A DNA stretch of 7,354 nt from Acidimicrobiia bacterium (GTDB taxonomy: Bacteria > Actinomycetota > Acidimicrobiia > Spongiisociales > UBA5794), in NCBI GenBank assembly GCA_030599515.1, contig JAUVNV010000126.1:1-7354 (forward strand), read 5' to 3'. Below are positions 1 to 6,059 of the stretch, one piece after another. The stretch's first letter is position 1, and each line of letters opens with the position of its first letter. Made by a program: the position numbers and the translations under genes. The notes under the pieces were generated by a model. The model was not told the DNA's origin. It saw only the letters and a program-made list of their open reading frames with translations, and searched no databases.

Positions 1-27
1 AAGGGTCTTCGCCGACAACCGACAACC

Positions 28-100
<73 letters not shown>

Positions 101-123
101 CCAGGGTGTAGCAAAGTCTTCGT

Positions 124-200
124 CGAGTACCGAGTACCGAGTACCGAGTACCGAGTACCGAGTACCGAGTACCGAGTACCGAGTACCGAGGACCGACTAC
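124..200. repeat. Tandem array of 11 heptamers, unit CGAGTAC
   Basis: Nine perfect head-to-tail copies of CGAGTAC (124-186) are followed by two single-substitution copies, CGAGGAC (187-193) and CGACTAC (194-200). Decay therefore occurs only at the edge that touches the pbpA stop codon (201-203 on the minus strand). Each perfect unit contains the GTAC palindrome. There are no spacers, so this is not a CRISPR. It shares its period, but not its unit, with the array at 28-97. Confidence 0.95.
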
Positions 201-1661
201 CTACTTCAGGTACGTCTCGAACAGCGTGGCCGCGACGGGGGCTGCTACTGATCCGCCGGATGCTGTCTCCCCCGCCGGGCCGCCGTCTTCGAGGACGATG
301 GCGAGAGCGATCTGGCGTTCTCCCGGCTCCGGGTCCACGGGAGCGAACCCGATGAACCAGACATGAGGGGCCGATCCGGTGACTTCAGCAGTACCCGTCT
401 TCCCTGCTACCCGTACGCCCGGGACCGCGGCGTTGTGACCCGTTCCCGACAGCACGGCCTGTTCCATCAGATCCGACAGGACAGCTGCCGCCGCCGGGCT
501 GATCGCACGTCGCCACAGAGTCGGTTCGATCGTTGATTCGATGTTCCCGTCATGGGTGAACACGGCATCGACGACGTACGGGATCATGATGTTTCCATCG
601 TTCGCGACGGCCGCAGCTACCAGCGCCATCTGGATCGGCGTTGCACGAACATCGCGCTGTCCGAGGGCATTCTGGGCCGTCGCGGCCGGATCATCGACAT
701 AGTCGTCGGCCTCGGGCATCGAAGAGGCGAGTACCGGGAGGTCGTACGGGATCTCCTGGTTGAATCCGAAAGCCTCGGCGGTCGCAGTGAGGGCATCGGC
801 GCCGACTTTCATGCCGAGGGCGGCGAACGTCGTGTTGCAGGAACGGATGAACGCCTCCGCGAGCGTGACCGAACGTCCGTCGGCGCACACACCATCGTCG
901 TAGTTGTGGATGGTGGCTGAGGTTCCAGGGAGTTCGAGGGCCTCGGGATCGGGGAACGCGGTGGACGGACCGGCGATACCCGTCTCGAGCGCCGCCGCGG
1001 TCGTAACGACCTTGAACGTTGATCCGGGCGGGTACGTCGTGGCGATCGTTCGATGGAGGAGGGGGAGATCAGGGTTCTCCTCGAGCGCCTTCCCTGCTGG
1101 GCCGGCATCGGCGCCAACGAGCGAATTCGGGTCGAATCCGGGGGTCGAGACGCTTGCGAGGACGGCGCCGGTTCGTGGATCGAGAGCGATGATCGACCCA
1201 CGAGATCCATCGAGAGCGTCCACCGCGGCCTGCTGGAGTTCATCGTTGAACGTGAGAAGGAGGCCGCGGGGCCTTGGATCTCCGCCGAGAACAGCGTTCA
1301 GGACGCCGGAGATGGTCGAGTCGCGGTGCGAGACGAGGTCACGTTCGCGAGTCCGCTCGAGACCACGGGATCCGAAGAGGACCGACACCCAGCCGACCGT
1401 GTGTGCGTAGCGGTGAGTGGTCGGATACACCCGGGTGAAGGTCTGGGGATCCACGGGGCTTGGATCGGAGCGGCTCGCGACGGCGTCGTCGGTGACGATT
1501 GCTCCTCGTTCCCTCCCGACTCGCCATGCAGAGAGACGAGGGTTGCGCGGGTCGTCACGGTACCCGGGACCGGCGACGACCTGGATCCACGTCGTCGCGA
1601 GGATGAGAGCGACGAATCCGGCGAGAAGCGCCCACACGATTCGGCGAAGAGGTGCGTTCAC
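201..1661 (-). CDS. pbpA: Class B penicillin-binding protein (PbpA), D,D-transpeptidase
   Basis: PbpA cross-links peptidoglycan in the periplasm and is expected to work with the SEDS polymerase RodA encoded just upstream. The 486-aa protein has one N-terminal membrane helix (about residues 8-30), a short N-terminal domain, and a transpeptidase domain from about 135 to the end. The three active-site motifs are intact: SxxK as STFK (nucleophile S214, K217), SxN as SCN (274-276), and KTGT (421-424). Length is close to the roughly 490 aa of mycobacterial PbpA, and no PASTA domains are present. The start is GTG at 1659-1661, overlapping the rodA stop by 4 nt (GTGA), with GAGGA 6 nt upstream. It is the last gene of the operon within the window. 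The heptamer arrays begin directly after its TAG stop, where actinobacteria such as Mycobacterium carry pknA and pknB; whether kinases follow here is off the edge. Confidence 0.95.
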   Translation of the reverse strand: MNAPLRRIVWALLAGFVALILATTWIQVVAGPGYRDDPRNPRLSAWRVGRERGAIVTDDAVASRSDPSPVDPQTFTRVYPTTHRYAHTVGWVSVLFGSRGLERTRERDLVSHRDSTISGVLNAVLGGDPRPRGLLLTFNDELQQAAVDALDGSRGSIIALDPRTGAVLASVSTPGFDPNSLVGADAGPAGKALEENPDLPLLHRTIATTYPPGSTFKVVTTAAALETGIAGPSTAFPDPEALELPGTSATIHNYDDGVCADGRSVTLAEAFIRSCNTTFAALGMKVGADALTATAEAFGFNQEIPYDLPVLASSMPEADDYVDDPAATAQNALGQRDVRATPIQMALVAAAVANDGNIMIPYVVDAVFTHDGNIESTIEPTLWRRAISPAAAAVLSDLMEQAVLSGTGHNAAVPGVRVAGKTGTAEVTGSAPHVWFIGFAPVDPEPGERQIALAIVLEDGGPAGETASGGSVAAPVAATLFETYLK

Positions 1662-2953
1662 GTGCGCTCCTCATGTGAGATACGGCCCAAGAGAGCTGCG
1701 ATCAACGCCGAGGCGAGGAGCGACGAGCCCCCGTATGACATGAACGGCAAGGTGATGCCGGTGAGAGGGAAGAGGCGGACGATGCCGGCGATGATCAGGA
1801 ACGACTGGAGACCGAGAAGGATCGTGAGTCCGGCGGCCAGGTACTTGCGGAAGCGATCTCTGGAGCGCAGGGCGATGCCGAATCCGACTGCCACGAGGAA
1901 TGCATATCCTGTGATGACGGCGATCGACCCTGTCAATCCGAGTTCCTCGCCCACGGCGGCGAATATGAAGTCCGTGGCCGCCGCCGGGATCAAGTCGGGT
2001 CGGCCAAGACCGAGACCCGATCCGGTCAGACTCCCACTTCCCATGGCGAAGAGTCCCTGGGCCGTCTGATACCCGGCGCCGGTGTAGTCGGCAAACGGAT
2101 TGATCCAAGCGGAGATTCGCACGCGGACATGGGAGAACATGGTGGACGCCGCTATTCCGGCGACGGCGGTGAGGGCGATTCCGGTGCCGAGGTAGAAGGT
2201 CCGTCCGGTCGCGGCATAGAGCATCCCGATGAACAGTCCAAAGAGCAGCAGCGACGCCCCGAGGTCTCGTTGGTAGATCAGAACCACGAAGGCCACTCCA
2301 GCGGCCACGATGACCGGGCCGAGGTGCCGAGGTTCCGGAATCTTGAACGGACCGACCTTGCGCGAGACGGTCGACATCGCCTCGGACCGATCGGCGAGGT
2401 ACGAGGCGAGGAAGACGGTGAGGAAGACCTTGGCCACCTCGCCGGGCTGAAACGACAAGGCCCGGACTGCGAACGGCAAGTCGACACGTACCCAGAGGCG
2501 TGAGCCGTTGACGGTTGCCCCGTGGATCGGCCAGGTGTCCGGCAGGAGTGGGAGGAGGAGCAGCACCATTGCGGCAGCGAGGAACAGGTACCTGTACCGG
2601 CGAAGCACAGCGACTCCAGATGACCGCAGCAGCCATACGACCGATGCACCGGCGACGCCGGCGAGCACAAGCCACCAGCGTTGGAGAGCGGCCAGCTCGG
2701 GGTCCAGCCGGAAGACTTCGATGGAGCCGATGGCGGCCAGGAAGATAGCGATCGGGAGGATGAGAGGGTTGGCGCCGGGTGCCCAAACGCGGAACGACGT
2801 GTGGAGCGCACCGAACGCCACTGCGAAGGAGACGAACGTGAGGGCGACGTCGGCGTTCAGCCATCCGCCCCCAGCGAACTGAACCATCGCGACTCCGACC
2901 GAAGCCAGCACTGTCCCGGCGAGGAGGAACACCGCTTCGGTGTTGCGGGTCAT
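1658..2953 (-). CDS. rodA: SEDS-family peptidoglycan glycosyltransferase (RodA/FtsW)
   Basis: This is a polytopic inner-membrane enzyme that polymerises lipid II into glycan strands, paired with a class B PBP. The 431-aa sequence has about ten hydrophobic segments and the SEDS landmarks: FQPGEVAK (168-175), YQRDLG (227-232), a glycine-rich GSGSLTGSGLGLG stretch (305-317), TDFIFAAVGEELG (327-339) with D328 in the position of the catalytic aspartate of RodA, and SYGGSS (406-411) before the last helix. RodA rather than FtsW is chosen because of the operon: in Mycobacterium tuberculosis the same order pstP-rodA-pbpA occurs. ATG at 2951-2953 overlaps the pstP stop (ATGA), and its own stop overlaps pbpA. 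No clear Shine-Dalgarno is visible before the ATG, so translation probably depends on coupling. Confidence 0.93.
   Translation of the reverse strand: MTRNTEAVFLLAGTVLASVGVAMVQFAGGGWLNADVALTFVSFAVAFGALHTSFRVWAPGANPLILPIAIFLAAIGSIEVFRLDPELAALQRWWLVLAGVAGASVVWLLRSSGVAVLRRYRYLFLAAAMVLLLLPLLPDTWPIHGATVNGSRLWVRVDLPFAVRALSFQPGEVAKVFLTVFLASYLADRSEAMSTVSRKVGPFKIPEPRHLGPVIVAAGVAFVVLIYQRDLGASLLLFGLFIGMLYAATGRTFYLGTGIALTAVAGIAASTMFSHVRVRISAWINPFADYTGAGYQTAQGLFAMGSGSLTGSGLGLGRPDLIPAAATDFIFAAVGEELGLTGSIAVITGYAFLVAVGFGIALRSRDRFRKYLAAGLTILLGLQSFLIIAGIVRLFPLTGITLPFMSYGGSSLLASALIAALLGRISHEERT
1662..1672 (-). promoter_or_regulatory. Ribosome binding site supporting the GTG start of pbpA
   Basis: On the minus strand GAGGA (1672-1668) stands 6 nt before GTG (1661-1659), inside the last codons of rodA. 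This supports the GTG start and translational coupling with rodA. Confidence 0.7.
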
Positions 2954-3669
2954 GCTCGGGCGTCGACTATGGCAACCGTGATGTTGTCGACTCCGCCGGC
3001 GCTGTTGGCAGCCTCGATGAGGTTCCAGATGGTCGCCTCGGGATCGTCTCCGGCTGTGACGATGCGACGGATGTCGTCGTCGTTGACCATCGAGGTGAGT
3101 CCGTCCGAGCAGAACACCAGGCGATCTCCATCCTCTAGGGACAGAGTGTCGCTCTCGACGGCGACCGGTCCCAGACCCAGTGTGCGGGTCACCAAGTGGC
3201 GCTGGGGATGCCCGGCGACGTCATCGGGGCTGAGGTGACCGAGGGCGACGAGTTCGGCCACGACGGTGTGATCGGTCGAGAGTTGACGGAGTTCGTCGCC
3301 GCGAACCAGGTAGCAGCGGCTGTCACCGACGTGGGCGAGTTCGAATGTGCCGTCATCGAGGAACCGGCCGAGTGTCATGGTGGTGCCCATTCCCGAAAGC
3401 TCCTGTTGCTCCCGAACTCGTTCGAGGAGGGCTTCGTTGGCCGAGACGACGCGTTCGACCGTCTCAACATCGGAATCGGGGGAGGCTTCGGTCGCCGTCG
3501 AGAGGGCGAGAGCGCTCGCGATGTTCCCCGCGACGTGGCCGCCCATGCCGTCGGCCACTCCGACGACGATCGGACCGCTCCCGGCACCGGAGATCTCGGG
3601 GTACACCGAGTCCTCGTTCCGGTCTCGGATCCTGCCCTGGTGGGTGCCGGTCGCCCAGACGTATCTCAT
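2950..3669 (-). CDS. pstP: PP2C-type Ser/Thr phosphatase (PstP), cytosolic short form
   Basis: PstP is a metal-dependent phosphoprotein phosphatase expected to reverse PknA/PknB phosphorylation of wall-synthesis and division proteins. The 239-aa protein consists only of a catalytic domain. Visible motifs are RDRNED (15-20), DGMGGH (40-45, metal ligand D40), a GMGTT segment (93-97), VGDSR (114-118), SDGLT (188-192, ligand D189) and DNIT (228-231, ligand D228). All expected metal-binding aspartates are present, so it should be active. Unlike M. tuberculosis PstP (about 514 aa) it ends right after the catalytic domain, with no membrane helix or extracellular domain. ATG at 3667-3669 overlaps the fhaB stop by 4 nt, with a purine-rich GAGGTGAG just before the start. 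The next gene, rodA, overlaps its stop. Confidence 0.93.
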   Translation of the reverse strand: MRYVWATGTHQGRIRDRNEDSVYPEISGAGSGPIVVGVADGMGGHVAGNIASALALSTATEASPDSDVETVERVVSANEALLERVREQQELSGMGTTMTLGRFLDDGTFELAHVGDSRCYLVRGDELRQLSTDHTVVAELVALGHLSPDDVAGHPQRHLVTRTLGLGPVAVESDTLSLEDGDRLVFCSDGLTSMVNDDDIRRIVTAGDDPEATIWNLIEAANSAGGVDNITVAIVDARA

Positions 3670-4082
3670 CTCACCTCGAGGATGGTCTTGCCGATCTGTA
3701 CGGTATCGCCCTTGCCGGCAGGCGTCGGGACGGTGATACGTCGACCGTTCACGTACGTGCCGTTCGTGCTTCCGAGGTCATGGACCATCGTGCCGCCGTC
3801 ATGCGTCTCGACCCTGGCGTGGAATTCGGAAGCGTAGGGGTCGTCGATGACTACGTCCGCCTCGGGACTGCGTCCGATCGTGTGCCCGGACGGTCTGAGA
3901 CGGACGGTTGTTCCCTTTCGCGCATCGCCGCGCAACACCACGAGTTCGTGGCCTCCCTTGCTGCGCTTCACCGACGGGCCGGTTCCTATGTGGCTTCGGA
4001 TCGCCATTGCGACCTGCCAGAGGAACAGGAAGATGAGGATCAGGTAGAGGATCTTCAATGCGTTGAGGGCTAGTGCAGGCAT
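3666..4082 (-). CDS. fhaB: FHA-domain membrane protein FhaB (FipA-like)
   Basis: FhaB is a phosphothreonine-binding adaptor anchored in the membrane; in mycobacteria the orthologue links PknA/B signalling to the divisome and wall synthesis. From ATG at 4080-4082 it is 138 aa: a membrane helix near residues 8-27, a short basic linker, and an FHA domain from about 45 to the end. The phosphopeptide-binding residues are canonical: GR (70-71), S85 and H88 in SEFHA, and GSTNGT (104-109, N107). This start puts the helix at the very N-terminus, as in the 155-aa mycobacterial protein, and leaves a 7-nt gap after fhaA. A longer frame opens at GTG 4121 and would overlap fhaA by 32 nt, adding a polar 13-residue segment; I judge that less likely. 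The stop overlaps pstP (ATGA). Confidence 0.9.
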   Translation of the reverse strand: MPALALNALKILYLILIFLFLWQVAMAIRSHIGTGPSVKRSKGGHELVVLRGDARKGTTVRLRPSGHTIGRSPEADVVIDDPYASEFHARVETHDGGTMVHDLGSTNGTYVNGRRITVPTPAGKGDTVQIGKTILEVR

Positions 4083-4089
4083 CGGCGTC

Positions 4090-4752
4090 TCACAATGTTC
4101 GGAAGACGAAGTCGATGTCACCCATCGTCACCGTGTCGCCCGGGACGAGGGGGAATGGGTCGGTGCCGATCAATGCACCATTGACGTGTGTGCCGTTCGC
4201 CGATGAGAGGTCGGCGATCGTCACCGCCTGGTCGGCTCGCACGATGATCGCCTGTCTCCTCGAGAGCTCCGGAACCGACACGACGACATCGCTCTCCGTC
4301 GCCCGGCCCAGGACCGAGCGGTTGTCGGAGATCGCGACGACGAGCGGTGGTGACGCGGCAACGAGTTGGCTCCACGGATCAATCGGTCCCGGTTCGCTGG
4401 TCCCGGAGCAGTCAGTGAGGCCTCGCGGCACGGCCTCATCGGACACGACTTCCACGTTGATGGGCCCGTTGATTCTCCATCCGCGGTCGGCGGCGAACTC
4501 AGTCACCGCATGCGTGAGTTCCTGGTCGAGTTCTCTCATATCGATCTCGGGAGGGAGATCGGACGGGTTGATCCGTAGAAGCCAGCGGTTCGGGATCCCC
4601 GGGCCGGCTTCTCCCCGGCTGACGACGAAGTCGGCCTGACGGAGCAGTCGCTCGGCCATGTCGACGGGGTGCATCTTCCCGCGGAAGACCGCAGCGGCCG
4701 CCCCGTCGACCAGGCGCTCCAGGCGTCGTTCCATCTCGCGAGCGAGCTTCAT
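4090..4752 (-). CDS. fhaA: FhaA: DUF3662 domain plus C-terminal FHA domain
   Basis: This is the first gene of the wall-signalling operon. FhaA proteins bind phosphorylated partners through the FHA domain; in mycobacteria FhaA binds the phosphorylated pseudokinase domain of MviN/MurJ and restrains peptidoglycan synthesis. The 220-aa protein has a DUF3662 domain (about 1-107, starting MKLAREMERRLERLVDG and containing FRGKMHPVDMAERLL), a short linker with two tryptophan/proline-rich turns, and an FHA domain (about 145-217). It lacks the long low-complexity linker of M. tuberculosis FhaA (about 527 aa). The FHA core shows GR (149-150) and S164, but the usual histidine of SxxHA is glutamine (SRRQAI, Q167), and STNGT reads SANGT (184-188). 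ATG at 4750-4752 is the only reasonable start. A TACAAT box lies 6 nt before it and there is no Shine-Dalgarno, pointing to a leaderless transcript. Confidence 0.92.
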   Translation of the reverse strand: MKLAREMERRLERLVDGAAAAVFRGKMHPVDMAERLLRQADFVVSRGEAGPGIPNRWLLRINPSDLPPEIDMRELDQELTHAVTEFAADRGWRINGPINVEVVSDEAVPRGLTDCSGTSEPGPIDPWSQLVAASPPLVVAISDNRSVLGRATESDVVVSVPELSRRQAIIVRADQAVTIADLSSANGTHVNGALIGTDPFPLVPGDTVTMGDIDFVFRTL

Positions 4753-4758
4753 GAGCTG

Positions 4759-4764
4759 ATTGTA
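4759..4764 (-). promoter_or_regulatory. Leaderless-type -10 box (TACAAT) of the fhaA-pbpA operon
   Basis: On the minus strand TACAAT is followed by six bases (CAGCTC) and then the fhaA ATG. A -10 hexamer of form TANNNT ending 6-7 nt before the start codon places transcription initiation at or next to the A of ATG, the known signature of leaderless genes in actinobacteria. No purine-rich ribosome binding site is present. No convincing TTGACA-like -35 is seen at 16-18 nt spacing (around 4781-4788). It would drive all five minus-strand genes. Confidence 0.6.
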
Positions 4765-4854
4765 TGAGCATGACGCCGATGCATGGCGAGCTTCGACGGG
4801 CGACGGGATCCGGGCCCCAAGCTTGGCGCATCAAGACCAGCACTCGAAGCCGTT

Positions 4855-4889
4855 CTTGCAGCTTGTGGCTTGCACCTTGAGACTTCCAG
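4855..4889. repeat. Degenerate heptamer array, consensus CTTGCAG (5 units)
   Basis: Five consecutive 7-bp units read CTTGCAG, CTTGTGG, CTTGCAC, CTTGAGA and CTTCCAG. The CTT start is invariant and CTTG is kept in four of five. The period equals that of the two arrays at the left end, but copies have diverged. It lies between the divergent fhaA promoter and the tRNA-Leu gene, in otherwise gene-free sequence. The units create several TTG-containing -35-like words by chance. Function is unknown; decay of an older array is one explanation. Confidence 0.6.
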
Positions 4890-4948
4890 CCGGGTACCTC
4901 GAACCGGCCGGCCGACTGGATCCAAGGAGAGCAAAACGAGACCCGTGG

Positions 4949-4954
4949 TAGCCT
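4949..4954 (+). promoter_or_regulatory. Candidate -10 box (TAGCCT) for tRNA-Leu and downstream operon
   Basis: TAGCCT fits the TANNNT pattern and ends 11 nt before the mature tRNA 5' end, leaving a precursor leader of about 5 nt for RNase P. No good -35 hexamer is found 16-18 nt upstream (around 4925-4931, purine-rich). It is the best-placed candidate in the region but weak on sequence alone. Confidence 0.35.
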
Positions 4955-4965
4955 TTCGCACCCGC

Positions 4966-5049
4966 GGGCGAGTGGCGGAAATGGCAGACGCGCAGGTTTC
5001 AGGTATCTGTGAGGTAACACTCGTGGGGGTTCAAGTCCCCCCTCGCCCA
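4966..5049 (+). tRNA. tRNA-Leu (anticodon CAG)
   Basis: A complete class II tRNA of 84 nt, decoding CUG. The acceptor stem pairs GGGCGAG (4966-4972) with CTCGCCC (5042-5048) and the discriminator is A5049. The D stem is GCG/CGC (4975-4977 with 4989-4991). The anticodon stem is CAGGT (4993-4997) with ATCTG (5005-5009), including one G-U pair, enclosing loop TTCAGGT with anticodon CAG at 5000-5002. The variable arm is long, closed by GAG/CTC (5011-5013 with 5020-5022). The T stem is GGGGG/CCCCC (5025-5029 with 5037-5041) around TTCAAGT. CCA is not encoded; the next bases are CAA. It is divergent from fhaA, the same pairing as leuT-fhaA in M. tuberculosis, and the next gene starts only 5 nt after it. 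Confidence 0.97.
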
Positions 5050-5054
5050 CAATC

Positions 5055-6059
5055 ATGGCGTATCCCTCCTACACGCCGGTCCGCCGGCAGCGGCGAAGAC
5101 GCTGGCTGCTGACGCTCCTCGTCGCGTTGATCATCATTGCGATCGTTGTCTTTGCGGTTCGCCGCCGCAGCGACGCGCGCGGCATCGCCGACTACCTGGC
5201 GGTAGCCCAGCAAGTCGCAACTGAACAGACCGAGACCGCGAACGATCTGGAGGCGCTGTTCTTGACGGTCACCGACGTCGAGCGGCCCGAAGTGATGAGG
5301 CGTTTGGAAGTCTTGAGAGTGTCATTGGAGACCGCCGTCGAAACCCTTGCCGGTACCGATGTTCCTCTCCCTGCGGGAGAGGCCCACGGCTATCTTGTCG
5401 CCGCCGTAGGCTCCTGGAGCAGCGCACTCGATCTGCTCGATGACGCCATTGTGCTCGTTCTCGACGGGTCTGCCGAGGCCGGAGGCACGGAACTCCTGGA
5501 GGAATCATTCGACTTCCTCCGCCTCGGGGATCTCGCATACGGCCAGTTCCTGGCGGCGGCCGATGGTCTGGACGACGAGGTCCCCGTTGGCGACATCGAG
5601 GTGGTTGCCTTCTCAAGCGAGGAGCGATCGATCGAGTACGACGCTCAGATAGTCACGCTTCGGTTGACCTCCGTCTACAAGCTCGGGGAGCTTCACGACA
5701 TCGCCGTGACGGCCATCACCGATCCGGAGCCGCTCGGGGAGCGTTTCAACGTTCCGGTGGTCCCGCACAGTGAGCAGTTCATCGTTCAGGCCGTCGTTGC
5801 GAACCAGGGCAACGAACCCGAACACCAGGTGAGCGTCGATCTGCAACTCATCCCGACCGACGATTCGGAGGAGCGAGTGACGGTGAAGCAGACGGTCGCG
5901 AACATCGAGCCGGGCCAAGCCAGGACCCTCGTGTTCGACACGCTCGAACTCAAACCAGGCGGCCTGTACGAGCTTGTGATTACTGCCGGGGTTGACAAGG
6001 ATGAAGACCCCGAGAACGATGAGTGGCGAATGGTCTTCTATCAGAACGAGAACACGTGA
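5055..6059 (+). CDS. Single-pass membrane protein with CARDB-like C-terminal domain, function unknown
   Basis: I do not recognise this 334-aa protein as a named family. It has a very basic N-terminus (R10-R16, six arginines), one membrane helix (about 17-35), a mainly helical acidic region (about 40-175), and a beta-rich C-terminal half. Residues about 238-331 (FIVQAVVANQGNEPEHQVSV onward, then GQARTLVF and GGLYELVITAGVD..DEDPENDE) resemble a CARDB/Ig-like fold: a paired-strand pattern with a terminal Asp/Asn-rich D-x-D-x-D stretch. The basic N-terminus suggests that the C-terminal part is outside the cytoplasm. ATG at 5055 is the first possible start after the in-frame stop at 5010-5012; the next candidate is inside the membrane helix. 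It begins 5 nt after tRNA-Leu, with no ribosome binding site possible except tRNA sequence. Its TGA overlaps the next gene. It could be an envelope or wall-associated protein, given the neighbours, but that is inference. Confidence 0.85.
   Translation: MAYPSYTPVRRQRRRRWLLTLLVALIIIAIVVFAVRRRSDARGIADYLAVAQQVATEQTETANDLEALFLTVTDVERPEVMRRLEVLRVSLETAVETLAGTDVPLPAGEAHGYLVAAVGSWSSALDLLDDAIVLVLDGSAEAGGTELLEESFDFLRLGDLAYGQFLAAADGLDDEVPVGDIEVVAFSSEERSIEYDAQIVTLRLTSVYKLGELHDIAVTAITDPEPLGERFNVPVVPHSEQFIVQAVVANQGNEPEHQVSVDLQLIPTDDSEERVTVKQTVANIEPGQARTLVFDTLELKPGGLYELVITAGVDKDEDPENDEWRMVFYQNENT

Noticed and set aside
1053..2069. 338-codon plus-strand frame opposite pbpA and rodA
   Set aside because: Antisense shadow with arginine- and proline-rich composition; the minus-strand genes carry all catalytic motifs.
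1671..2864. 397-codon minus-strand frame within rodA
   Set aside because: Out-of-frame arginine-rich translation of rodA, which itself has all SEDS motifs.
4083..4121. Upstream GTG start for fhaB at 4121
   Set aside because: It would add a polar 13-residue stretch before the membrane helix and overlap fhaA by 32 nt, with no good ribosome binding site; ATG at 4082 fits the family better.
4817..4826. 10-bp palindrome CCAAGCTTGG and nearby GGCCGGCC in the divergent intergenic region, considered as operators
   Set aside because: Short palindromes of this kind are expected by chance in GC-rich DNA, and no repeated copy or promoter-overlapping placement supports an operator.
6023..6055. Upstream ATG start for the DUF4446 gene at 6023
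   Set aside because: It overlaps the preceding gene by 37 nt; the GTGA overlap at 6056 matches the compact style of the window and the usual N-terminus just before the helix.
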